From NCBI GenBank assembly GCA_950295325.1, contig OX485805.1, forward strand, positions 16,725,501 through 16,789,500: a DNA stretch of 64,000 nucleotides, written 5' to 3'. Position 1 is the first letter of the stretch. The number at the start of each line of letters is the position of its first letter. Positions 36,480-47,105 of the stretch are shown here, one piece after another. This DNA comes from Polytrichum commune (Eukaryota; Streptophyta; Polytrichopsida; Polytrichales; Polytrichaceae). Below the pieces are notes generated by a model. It made no database searches. It saw only the letters and a list, made by a program, of their open reading frames with translations, and had not been told where the DNA came from. A program made the position numbers and the translations under genes.

Positions 36480-39400
36480 GGGAGTATGAAAAATGTAACG
36501 CTTATGGCAAGATAACACTTAAAGATGTAGGATATAGAGAGGGTAAATTGTAACCCAATCCCTTCGAAAATGTTCTCAACTTTGAGCAGTTTGACAATTT
36601 TAAGGTTGTCAAAGAAGTCTAAGCCCTCAATCCCTCCGACATTGTTGTCAAGCTTCAACACTTAGACAAATCAAAGATTGCCAAATCCCTTTGGTAATGT
36701 TGTCAAACTCTCGTAGTATGACAAATCAAAGGTTTACAAAGAAATCAAGTTCCATAATCCCTCCAGTAATGTTGTCAAGCTAGAACACTCAACAAATCCA
36801 ACGTTGTCAAAGAAGTCAAGTTCCCCAATCCCTCCATAATGTTGCCAAGCTCTAACATCCAACCAAATCAAAGGTTGTCAAAGAAGTCAAGTTTCCCACT
36901 CCCTCCAGTATTGTTGTCAAGCTCCAACACTTAGACAAATCAAAGGTTGTCAAAGAAGTCAAATTCCCCAATCCGTCTAGTAATGTTGTCAAGCACTCAT
37001 AGTATGACAATTCAAGGGTTGTCAAAGAAGTCAAGTTTCTTAATCCCACCGGTAATGCTGTCGAGGTTGAACACTTTGACAAAACCAAGGTTGTCAAAGA
37101 AGTCAAGTTCCCCAAGTCCTCCAACAATATTGTCAAGCTCCAACATCCACCTAAATCATAGGTTGTCAGAGAAGTCAAGTTTCTCACTCCTCTAGTAATG
37201 ATGTCAAACTCCAACACTTGAACAAATAGATTGTTGTCAAAGAAGTCATGTTTCCCAATCTCTCTAGTAATATTGTCAATCTCCAACATGTCAATAGTTG
37301 AAGGGAGCTTTCATCACTTGGTCTTCCATGCCCAAGCAATTTCCAGGATGCATTGCAAAGTTTCTTCATCTAAATAAATGGCTTCAAATTTCATGTACTT
37401 GTGGTTCTCAAAGATACCACAAAATGTCACGAATAAGCCTCTTTTTATTAGCTGGTTAAAAAAACCACCTCTTGTGCTTAGAAGAGATGGGAAAAGATAA
37501 ACCATTCTAATGCGTATTACACAAACATCAACACATCCAATTTTAATTAACTTAGAAATGAAAACTTTCAACAACATATTTGCACTTGCATTTTACAAGA
37601 AAAAACCTTATTGAGGTTTTTATTTGTATTGTACATTGTCATGTGTCGATCCATTTGCTGAATGAATCATTTTTTTTTTTCCTTCCAAATTCAAGTACCC
37701 CGATATTCATTTGTCTTAGCAATCACTTGCCCCATGTCATATAGTTGGTCATACATTTCCAGGATTCCCTCTTGATTTATCTTAACCAAGGATTTGTTCA
37801 CCAATATATCAAGCACCTAATTTGAGGAGGTATCACAGTTGGTACATACGTGCAAGGCTCTTTCTTTATGCATGCCCATGGGGAAAAAAACTAATATCTA
37901 AGTATCTTTGGACAAACCACTTGCCTAAAATTAATAAGGGGTGTGCACTTGTGGAGACAAAAACATCAAATGACAACATCAAAAGCATCCAGACAAGAAC
38001 CACAACTTCAAATATTTGTATTCCAAGTTCACCAAGGCCTCAGAATATTACGCCACAACAAAGTGGTGACCTCATTGCCCAAACACTATAAGCCAACAAA
38101 TTCACCCGGTTCTTTACACTAATCGATGCAAGGAACTCCAACAACAAGCCACATGATTCAACAATCCCGGAAAGCTACTATGATGCTTTTGTGCACATGC
38201 ACCATGCCAATGCCATGCAAAACTAAGACATGACATCCTCTGCATAATAGGAGCCCCAAACCAAAGCCAAACTCCAATAATCCCCTCCCCAACACACACA
38301 GTTCAATTCATAGAATTCACATACCAGCACAACAAATTCCCCAATCAAGCCATTGAACATAAACACACTAAATATGACGCACTAATTAGCACCCTACAAA
38401 GTAACGGATGGAAAATAAACCCCCTCACAACCATCATGGTTGGAATAAGAGGATCAATACACAAACACTCTATAAGAAAACTCACCAAACTCAATATCCC
38501 AAAATCTAACACTAAACCCTAATGAAAAACTTACACCAAAATGTCATCAAATATCTCACATACTTAGTTCTAAATAAAAGAAAACTAGACAACAAACAAA
38601 CATCCATCCTCCCCCTCATAATATCGGATGACATTCTTACTACAAGAGCTCATCTCCTGAAAGAGAGGCATAACACCTTATATTGCATCATGAACAACCA
38701 TGATCAAGATAAGGCTAACGGGCTCATATTCACGCCGGTTACAAGCGTTACTTTTTCTTTTTCTTTTCTTCGCCAACCACCATATTTGTGTAGTTTTGCA
38801 ATCTAATGTACGTCATATTGGCAGTTGCAGTTGTCCAAAACTCATGCACAAATCAAAATATACTTGAATCCATGCTATATCCAAAAACATGTTTTTCTCA
38901 TCATTTTCTAATCCATCACAACTGGTCCTCAAGGTACTCCAAAGCCCTTCATCACCATCCGAATGTCTACCCCTTTTCATCCTTTGGAGAGCCCATTCCC
39001 AACTTTGAATCCTCTCCTTTCCTTGTAAGAATGCATCCATGATGATTTTCAAGCACAAAGGCAAGTTGTTACAAGTTTCTAAAATTTTGACACAAACATC
39101 AAAGAGTTGTGATGACAATTGATCGAGGGGCTATCACACCGGCCACTTCTGGCATTATCCGTCAGCATCTCCGGCTATAACAGTGTGAAAAAGTGGTAGG
39201 CCATGATCTAATTCTCAACATAAACGCGGGCGATTTCACGGCTAGAACCGGATGGAAACATTGGTGTGTTGGGGCATGAACTCCATCCATTAAAACGTAA
39301 GAATCAAAGAGTTCCTTTGCCGTATTATCATCTAACTTGCCAACATCTATCTTTCCATCGCGCCCACCCGAGTTTTTATTCACCCCAAACACGGGTTGTT
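36480..39400 (-). pseudogene. NB-ARC/LRR (NLR) resistance-gene relic
   Basis: Read from high to low coordinates, the parts come in NLR order. At about 39390-39290, KLDDNTAKELF recalls the NB-ARC RNBS-D region. At 39118-38820, NLPLCLKI (the GLPLA motif) is followed by GLWSTLRTSCDGL and EKNMFLDIA. At about 37826-37685, LVNKSLVKI then LEMYDQLYDMGQ matches the winged-helix/MHD region. At about 37310-36480 there are some ten or more 24-residue leucine-rich units of the form GNLTSLTTFDLSKCWSLTT. Stops and frame shifts separate the parts, and a foreign segment of about 1 kb lies between the first two and the third. The P-loop end is missing. In life such proteins are cytoplasmic pathogen sensors; this copy cannot be functional. 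Confidence 0.75.
38210..38600 (+). pseudogene. Fragment of a non-LTR-like retroelement polyprotein C-terminus
   Basis: On the strand opposite the NLR relic, frames encode LRHDILCIIGAPN, then VQFIEFTYQHNKFPNQA, IEHKHTKYDALI, GWKINPLTTIMVGIRGSIH and, after a frame shift, NLHQNVIKYLTYLVLNKRKL. The order resembles the region after reverse transcriptase in some retroelements ('RPDI...', 'E.t...', 'K..KY..L', 'G..G.i'). No reverse transcriptase core is visible. It splits the NLR relic and so arrived later. The family name is uncertain. Confidence 0.4.
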
Positions 39401-39702
39401 ATAATTCATTTCGGCGCCATTGTTGACACATGGAACATCTATCTGCTGCTATAATATCATCCACTTGAGCTGCATCTTGTGGATACAGCCGGGGGTCGAC
39501 AGAGTTGACGAAGGGAGAAGATTATCATGGATATGGTCAGAATCCATGGCCGTTCTGTGCAGACGGAGTATTTTAGATGCGGAGAATGGAGTCTTGGTTG
39601 GAGTGACCTCTCTTGCCGTGATGAAGTCCCAAAAGGAACAAAGAATCAACCTGGTGAGCTCACGTTCGTTCCACTGAGTTAGTATGAGAAAGTTTTATCG
39701 AT

Positions 39703-40310
39703 CGTCCTCTTGGTCGGAGTGTGTAGCTAGGATTCAAGAAGCCAGGCATGCTCGTTTTCTGAGGTAGTCTGAAGGTTAAGTTCATTAATCCAAGTTGTGC
39801 TTGATTGTTGTATGCTTCGATAGGAGTAGCACAACATGCCGGTGTGATAGCTAGCATAGGTTCAACGACCACAGGATGCAGCCGCCGAGACCATTGTGCA
39901 TATTAAGAAGCTAAATGAGGATGTTACCGTCCTCTTGACCGGTGTGTAGGTTTCAAGAAGCTAGGCATGCTCATTTTCTAAGGCAGTCAATAGGTTCCAC
40001 TCACTCCAAGTTGTGCTTGGTTGCTATATGCTTTGATATGAATGGCACAACATTGTGGTGTGATAGCCATCCTAGGTTCAACAACCAGAGGATGCAGCAA
40101 CCAAGATCATTGTGCACGGAAAGAAGCTAAATGGGGAAATTATTGTCCTCTTGCCGGTGCATAGGTTTCACTTATTCCAAGTTGCCGTGCATGTTATGTG
40201 CTTCAATAATATGATTGGCATAACATTCCGGTGTGATAGCCAGCCAGCCAGCCAGCCTAGGTTTCACAATCAGACGATGCAGCATCCGAGCATTGTGCAT
40301 TGGACAGCAG
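39703..40310. repeat. Tandem triplication inside OSB intron 1
   Basis: Units begin at the shared 'gtcctctt' near 39703, 39929 and 40145. They carry common blocks: 'gtttcaagaagc.aggcatgctc', 'ccaagttgtgcttg', 'gtgtgatagc', 'ctaggttcaac', 'gatgcagc' and 'cattgtgca'. The third unit is shorter, contains CAGC repeats, and ends exactly at the exon 2 acceptor. Sizes are about 226, 216 and 166 bp. The intron thus grew by tandem duplication from its 3' end. Confidence 0.7.
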
Positions 40311-41503
40311 GTTTGGAGCGGAATTCAGGGGTTCGATTGTAGAGATTGCAGAACGCCACCTGAAGCAAGGAGACTGGATTCATGTCGTCGGACGTATGGT
40401 GGTGGACACCTTTCTGGAAAACGCAATTTATCAATGTCAACCTCGGGTGAGTGCAAAGTGCCTTTTATATTCGGTCGATCGAGGCAGTAATAATCAATAT
40501 CTGAATGAATAATTAATGAATTAGCAGGTCATGCACCTGCGGAGCAACATGCTTTTTATTAAGCAATTTCTTTTTCGTTTATTATGCTCTCTTTTTGTCA
40601 CAAACTTTATTTCTCTCAATGATTTTGGTCTTGTTACAAATCGGAGCTTAAGAAGATGAATCCAATAGTATTTTATTTGACATAGTTGACCTCCCGTATT
40701 TCCTGCTGCCAGTGAATACTAAGAGAAGAATAAGGAATTTTTATCACATGGGTCTCAAGATATAACAAGGGTTTGCCGAAAACTTATTAAAACAGAATAT
40801 GTTTTATTATGCCTTATTAACTTTATTTTTACATTTTATTTTCTTATTAAAACACTTTCATCCTTTTTTATGAACTTATTATAAGTTACCCTGCTTATTA
40901 TACATGAGTTGCCCCGGACTATGCATGTTGCATTTATGACACTTTTCCTCGTTCATAGTGAATTTATTTGGCAGCTTTTAAGACTGCTCAGTGTGAATGT
41001 CAATGCAGATCACCTTGCATTATTGCATACATGAGAATTTTTCCACTCTTTCCTCCAACTTTCGACAATAGTGAACTCTCCAAGAGGAGCCTTTAATGCT
41101 GTAGAGGTGATTCAGCTCAACATTGACTATTGTTTGTGTTCAGGTGATAGTGACTGATGTAAATTATGCTGAAGCTAATCAAACTTGGTCAGTAGTGCCA
41201 ATGTCAACAAAAACAGCAACAAGTGTCCCGAAAAAAAGACGATTTTCTCCACAAGGTGTTGGTGAGTGTGCTTGCAACTATCGTGATTAATCTCATGTAA
41301 ATTATATTCTGAGAACCTTGCAAATAGGCACTGATTGCCTTAATCTGGCAATGAGCTCCAAATGCAACAATTATTTTAGTCTAACAAAGGCTGCTGCCTC
41401 CGTATAAATTCATCGTAGATTTGTTTTGCCTTGCAAAATCTCTCAATTATGAGATAGGTAGCCTGCACCTAGCTGCAATGTTTGGTAAGAGAAGTTAGCT
41501 CAT

Positions 41504-41566
41504 GAGAGCAATGACTACTTAATGACTAATGACTACTTAATGACTACTTAAGTAGTCATTGCTCTC
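41504..41566. repeat. Perfect 17-bp inverted repeat with internal direct repeats
   Basis: GAGAGCAATGACTACTT at 41504-41520 pairs exactly with 41550-41566. The 29-base loop holds two further TGACTACTT copies. It ends 9 bp before the PDF-motif exon of the OSB copy and so replaces its polypyrimidine tract, which may affect splicing. Confidence 0.75.
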
Positions 41567-41988
41567 TGGCGACAGTTCGGGAGAGAGGAAAAGGAAATGG
41601 AGAAGCTCTGGAATGACTACTTTTCAGATCCCAGACAGTAGTGGGATAAGCGAGCTAGAAAGGTGAGTGATTGCAATTCTTTCTCTCTAAGGATACACAG
41701 GAAGCCGAGCTGATGTTATGCCCGAAGCGACTAGGAGACCATAACATGGTATCAAGTTTTTTCTATGTAGGTTTTGCTTGTAGATATAGTCTAAAAGGCA
41801 TCATTCATATCTATGTTTTGGAACCCAATTCCAAAACGGGTCTTCAATCTCTACATAATAACACATTTTTTTATATGAGATCAATCCTTCATGCTTTTAG
41901 GGTTCAGAGAGAGATCATAGACAACATCTTGAATACTATACTTGAAAAGAAGGTAATCACATGATCGAGCATTTCAGCCACCATATGG

Positions 41989-42337
41989 GGTTGTCACACA
42001 CAACTTGAGCTCAAGCTCAAGCTCAAGCTTGCAAGTTCGGTGGGCCAAGGGAAAAAAAATTGAGCCCTCACATGTGCCTAAGATGGTGGAGCTTTGTCTC
42101 AAGGCTAGTCCCTGCTTTCTTTGTGGATTAATTTCCAAGTTCAAGCCCAAACCTGAACTTCTAGAAGTTCAAGTCCAATGACTAAAAGTTCAAGTTCAGG
42201 CTTGACTAGAAAATCAATCCAAAAAAAGGGGACCTAAGCTCCACCATTTCAGGCAAATGTAAGTGCCCAAATTCTTTCAGCTTAGACCACATCAAACCTG
42301 CAACCATGAGCTTGAGCTCAAGTTATGCGTGGCAACC
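41989..42337. mobile_element. MITE-like element with about 30-bp inverted ends (349 bp)
   Basis: Located in OSB intron 4. The left end GGTTGTCACACACAACTTGA matches the reverse of the right end (GGTTGCCACGCATAACTTGA) at 16 of 20 bases, and the match continues through 'gctcaagctca'. An inner inverted pair ('atggtggagct' and 'agctccaccat') is also present. Target-site duplication is not clear, so the superfamily is open. Confidence 0.6.
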
Positions 42338-42620
42338 ACAAGAAAATACCTATCTTGAATTTTAGCTAGAAGCGTATAGTTTGGAAATGATGCCTGTCAA
42401 TATGTGCCCCTTGATTCATGCAAGGCTATAAATCAGTAGGACAGCTTGAAGTTGACAGGCTTGGATGGATGTACAGGCAGGTCCAAATTCACCAGATTTT
42501 AAGCATAAAACCACAAAAGTATCACTGTGGCTGGACAGCTACTCCACCCATCATGGGTGCCAATTCAGTTGGAGAAACTGGAAGCAGCAAGACAACGGTG
42601 GTACGCCAATGGTGGACTGA

Positions 42621-43733
42621 GTCATCGCAGAAGAACTGGAGTGTACCCCACCTAACACTTATTCTTGATCTAGCAAAATCACTAAATCCGCTCAGTTTCT
42701 ACAGGTAACAAATCCTTAAATCCAGTAATCTAAACTTGACTTATAGTTGGGTTTCACAGTCACATTACTTGGTCTGTACAAATGGAGCCTGGAGGAGTAA
42801 CTTTAACCGTCCAAAGATTCTTGCGTTGTTTGTCAGGGCCTCGCATGCCAAGGGAGAAAGCACCCTTCAAGAGACACAAGTAGTCTCCATGCTGGTGACC
42901 TTTTAGGAAGAATCTCTTGGATACTTCATGTGCAGAGATTCTCAATTTTTCAGGAGCTGGATGCTTTGATATATGAAACCATTGAAAATTTGGATATATT
43001 AAGTACATTTGCAGACTTGAAAAGCCGGGCATTGTTTTGGTTCTCATTATGAAACAATGTGAAGATGATACTGCTTTTGTTCCTTCAAACGTGTTGCAAA
43101 CATCTCTGGCAAATTACATCTGATTAAATATTCTACACAATTTATATATTCAGGTTTACATTCACTCAAGATTCTAGTGCCAGGTGAGATTTGCAAGGTC
43201 TAATCAGGTGATGTGTAATCCTTCATCTCTACCACATATGTAAAAATGCTCGTGCAAGCGGCCAAGGCCTATTAAAACGTATTCATTGACTTCAAGGAAC
43301 TGCAACAATGTAGGAAAACAAGCATAAATCACAGTCGTGCTATGGTTAGCATTAGTGGCCACAAGGAGTATAAACAACGATGTCGCCTTGGGTTTCAATA
43401 CCCAGCATGACTTTATTCAGAAGAATTGCTATCACTCTTTCATGTAAGGACATGAGAAAATTTCTATCCTGAGCGATACCTGTAAACTCTGATTTCCAGA
43501 GATCGTGTACAAAATGCAGGGTTGCATTTGCCAAAACCTTCACACTAACATTGGATCGTTGAAAGAGGAAAGATCTTCATGTGACCGGTTAGAGAGAGCA
43601 GCAGCAGAGAAGAAGATTCATCAAGTGAGACGAGAACCTAGATAAACGATCTGCAATCTGAAGAGGATGCTTGACGCTTGTGCTATCAAAACTTCTCTAA
43701 GTTATAGCATTCACTATCCTGAATTCATCCCCA
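42621..43733. other. Spacer between convergent OSB copy and L-aspartate oxidase
   Basis: It should hold both 3' UTRs. Several minus-strand open frames of 60-95 codons (42760-43047, 43204-43398, 43352-43543) are present, but none shows a family motif or clean splice borders. I do not call a gene. Confidence 0.4.
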
Positions 43734-46292
43734 TTATTGAGATTCAATTGCCAATCTATGTACTACCTGCGAGCTCCAAGTGTTGGGCATTGGCGAAGTT
43801 GGGAAAAGAATGGTGGGGATTCTCTCACTCTCTACAAGCTCGGGGAAGCTCGTCGTGTAATGAAGCCCGCGGCTCTCTTGCCGTGTCAGTGCACTATTGA
43901 TTACCAAATAAGCCACAGAGATCAAGTTGCGCATTTCGCAGACCTCGAGGCTGACCATGGTGGGTTTCCAGCCATGGCTAAGAAGTTGGCCCTCCCACTC
44001 AGCCTCGAGCCCGCTCAGCTCTGCCTGTGCCTTTTTGAGACGCTCCGTCGACCGCACGATACCTACGTAATCCCACATTACTTGCTGCAAACGCTTTCTC
44101 GTTGAACCTGTGATTTGAATAATCTCCTCCATGTGGGAATCCCTAACAGCTGCAGATGCGATTGGACGGGGCCATTCCTGTGCCTCCTTCACCTCATGCC
44201 GGCCGCCATGGAATCGAAGGGCATAAGCCACCGAGGGCTCCACAGCCCGCTCCGCAAACACTAGAGCTTCTAACAAGGAATTGCTCGCCAACCTATTTGC
44301 GCCGTGCAACCCAGTGCAAGTGACTTCACCAGCGGCAAAAAGACCTTCGATGGAAGTCTCGCCCTTCAACCCGGTCTGAACTCCTCCACACATGTAATGT
44401 GCGGCAGGTACGACAGGAATGGGTTGTTTCGTAATGTCAAGCCCATACTTCAAGCACTCTGCTGCAATGTTGGGGAAATGGGCTAAGATCTCTTTGGCCG
44501 GCTTGTGACTGATGTCGAGATACACGAACTTCTCGTTCCGTTTCTTCAGCTGGTCATCAATGCTCCTTGCCACCATGTCACGAGGAGCAAGCTCCGCTCG
44601 AGAATCGTACAGCGGCATAAACCTCTCCATGCTCTGGTTATAAAGGATGCCTCCAGCTCCCCTCATAGCTTCGGTGATCAGGAACGCATTCTCCCGCTTC
44701 GCAGGCTTGATGGGTAGACCTTCATCAGCTAAAGCGGTGGGATGAAACTGCACAAATTCCATATTGGAAACCACAGCATTGGAGCGTTGTGCCAAGGCTA
44801 CGCCATCTCCAGTAGCCACTAAAGGATTCGTCGTGGTTGGGTACACATGGCCTGCTCCTCCCGAAGCCAGCATCGTCACTCCCGCAAGGAACCGCATAAC
44901 TCTCTGCTTTCGTGTATCCAAAGCATCCACACCATAGCAGGCAACCGTTCCATCGCCATTTTGTAGGGTTAGAAGGTCTACAGCAGCGTGATGTTTGAAC
45001 ATGACTATGTCAGGATTCTTGCAAACGGCAGTCAAGAGAGCTCGCTCAATCTCACGCCCTGTCATGTCAGCCGAGTGCACAATTCGGTGGTGTGAATGGC
45101 CACCTTCTCTGGCCAGATGCAGCTGCCCATCTTCGCTCTGATCGAAAAGCGCACCCCACGCTATAAGCTCCCTAACGCGCTCCGGACCTTCGCGACACAC
45201 AACCTCCACAGTCTCCTCGTCACACAGAAAAGCCCCCGCGACTATCGTGTCTCGGATATGACTCTCCACGGAATCCTCAGGATCGAGCACCGCGCTCACC
45301 CCCCCTTGTGCGTAATTCGTGTTGCTCTCGTGTGGCTCCGATTTTGTCAAAATTGCAACCGATCCGTACTTGGCTACCTCCAGGGCGTACCGTAGGCCTG
45401 CAATTCCACTTCCAATTACCAGAAAGTCGAAGTGCTTCGTCAACTCCTTGTCTGAGCTCTCTTCGCAATCGGTTACCCCCTCTTGATCGCTCTCGTGAGA
45501 AGATGCAATGAACCTGTTCACGGCATTCTTCCTGTCCACCGTGTTCGCCTGTACAGGTTTTCCTCCCTCGTGAGTATCAAAAAACAGCGATGATTTGTTC
45601 ATCTACCACATAAACCACCAGGGAATGCTCCAAACCCCACCATGACGTTTAGGGTACATTGACTGAAAAAAATGAGATTGTCACCAGGATCCAAACGCAA
45701 AGCCAATTGACCTCGCCAGAAACCAGCGATGATGCATTAATCTACCACATGAACCACAGGGAAATACCCCAAAACCTCACCGATGAGGTTTATGCTACAC
45801 TCACTGAAATAGAAAGAGATTGTCACCGGGCTCCAATCGCAAAGGCAATTGACCACGTCAGAAAACAACGATGATACTTGCACTTACCACATAGACCATG
45901 GCGGAATGCTCCAAACCTCACCGATGAAGTTTGTGCTGCACTAACTGAAAAAGGAAGAGATTGTCACCAGGATCCAGACGCAAATTCAATTGACCTTATC
46001 GCAAACCAAAAACAAAAAAAACAAAAAATAAAATAAAGACGGAATCGCTGACCTTCGTGAGGCCATTTGAACCCCAGCCCCAGCTGAACAAAGCTCCTTC
46101 GCCAAACACCAATCCCGGCAGTATCGGCAGCTTGGTGAAGCTCTCTCCAACCTTGAACCCCAAACTTGGAGTTCCATTCCCAGGAATTCTCGCGAGCGCA
46201 TTCACCACCACTCCCGCGTGTGCACTACTCGCCAACACCGTGGAGCTCGCCACTTCCCGAACCGCACTCACTCCACCTCCCCTGAGCGCCAT
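43734..46292 (-). CDS. AO: L-aspartate oxidase, plastid NAD biosynthesis
   Basis: The enzyme oxidises L-aspartate to iminoaspartate using FAD, the first step of quinolinate and NAD synthesis in plant plastids. Exon 1 (46292-46053) encodes 80 residues rich in Ala, Ser, Val and Gly, consistent with a transit peptide. Exon 2 (45602-43734) carries the whole enzyme, giving 702 aa. Visible motifs are the dinucleotide fold GSGIAGLRYA, SNTNYAQGGVSAV, HLAREGGHSHHRIVH, MEFVQFHPTAL, RAELAPRDMVARSIDD, HYMCGGV and GLHGANRLASNSL, followed by the C-terminal helical domain (EVCEMRNL, SRGLHYTTSFP). All key regions are present and the frame is intact. An alternative acceptor (exon 2 from 45548) is also in phase and would remove 18 repeat-derived residues, giving 684 aa; Arabidopsis AO is about 650. 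The catalytic domain without introns is unusual for a plant gene. The frame-opening TTG at 46304 is not needed, since ATG 46292 fits. Confidence 0.92.
45585..46005. repeat. Three tandem units of about 140 bp in the AO intron
   Basis: Units start near 45585, 45724 and 45866 with 'ca.cgatgat', then share 'taccacat.aacca..gg', 'tgctccaaac.tcacc', 'actgaaa.a', 'gagattgtcaccagg.tcca' and 'caattgacc'. The first unit covers the intron 3' splice site and the first codons of exon 2. The array therefore spans an exon-intron border. Confidence 0.75.
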
Positions 46293-46560
46293 CTCCTCAG
46301 CCAAAAACCTCTAGGAAATCAGATTTATTTTTTGCTAATTCTTGTTTCTCTTCTCCGCAATCCGAAGCTGTCGAACCCAAATTCACTGCTCCAAGAATCC
46401 CACCGCGTGGTGGAGAGAGAGAGAGAGAGAGAGCGCAAGAAGCCCGAGGGGCGTTCCTTCCTCTGCTCGCTCGCTCTTCACCTTCCTGCTTGGAACAACG
46501 GCCGAAGGAGAATAGGAAGGGGTACACCGTCTATGGTATTTAGTGTCACATACGTAATAG
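46293..46560 (-). promoter_or_regulatory. Upstream leader and promoter side of L-aspartate oxidase
   Basis: Lies directly upstream of the AO start. On the minus strand it contains a CT-rich tract (the GA run at 46412-46432 on the plus strand), common in plant 5' leaders. No TATA box was assigned. A solo half of the palindromic end motif (tatttagtgtcac) lies at about 46539-46551 near the outer edge. Confidence 0.35.
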
Positions 46561-46689
46561 TATCAAGTACCCTATTTTGAGGCCTATGCTAGCTTACATT
46601 TGGACATATGCTAGGTTACACTAATGATCAACAAACACTTCATTATTAATGTCACCTCATGACACATGATGTTCAAGTGCGCTTACTAC

Positions 46690-47105
46690 TTGTATTTTGG
46701 CATCGGTAAGTTATGTTTAATAGTGTTAGGAGGTGTAATATGCCTATGTTACATAATGGTCTACAAGTTGACCTCAGTGTACACAACTGACGCTTGGCGT
46801 TTAGTATGCTCAAGAATGTCTTCCTCTTGCATACTAAAATATAAGCACATGACACTTGCCATTGGTGTGCTCAACGATATCTTCCCTTTGCATGCTAATA
46901 TGCAAAACTATCATCTCAAGTATCCCAAAGTGATACGTTAAATGTCATAATTTAAAATACATTTACACTTTTAAAAGTTACTCATGTTGACAAATAATAT
47001 CATATAGGCAACTAGTGGGGGCATGACACGTTGAGACCTCTAGGCATCTGGTTTAGGCTCATTGCAAATGGTGTTCACGAAACTAAATACGATAAAATAG
47101 TATAG
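46690..47105. repeat. Dispersed repeat, partner of 4490-4870
   Basis: Same block order and orientation as the 4490-4870 copy. The landmarks are the 'gctcaagaatgtc', 'caaaactatcatctca' and 'gttgacaaataat' blocks. It is non-coding. Confidence 0.6.

Larger units (their letters stand above)
39489..42620 (+). pseudogene. OSB-type organellar single-stranded DNA-binding protein, damaged copy
   Basis: Five exons are recognisable: 39489-39653, 40311-40446, 41144-41261, 41576-41662, 42477-42620. Exons 1-3 encode an SSB-like OB fold (PGVDRV, NGVLVGVTSLAV, INL, then VEIAERHLKQGDWIHVVGRM). Exons 4-5 encode a plant OSB 'PDF' motif: LWNDYFSDPRQ, stop, WDKRARK, then PNSPDFKHK and LWLDS. OSB proteins bind single-stranded DNA in mitochondria or plastids and restrain recombination. 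Three defects are visible. An in-frame TAG at 41639-41641 stands where the motif has Trp. Exon 2 as spliced is one base out of frame with its homologous part. Exon 3 ends in phase 1 while exon 4 opens in phase 0. No transit-peptide exon was found upstream, where an NLR relic lies. The gene looks recently disabled; sequencing error at the TAG cannot be excluded. Confidence 0.65.

Noticed and set aside
36947-37195. Plus-strand frame of Ser/Lys/Pro repeats
   Set aside because: It is the shadow of the leucine-rich repeats on the minus strand. The 24-residue LRR periodicity and NB-ARC order support the minus strand.
42760-43543. A minus-strand gene made of three open frames between the OSB copy and L-aspartate oxidase
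   Set aside because: The frames read plausibly in places but show no family motif, no consistent splice borders, and frequent stops between them.
45659-45874. Plus-strand 71-codon frame in the AO intron
   Set aside because: It lies wholly in the 140-bp tandem units, antisense to a coding gene, and has no family match.
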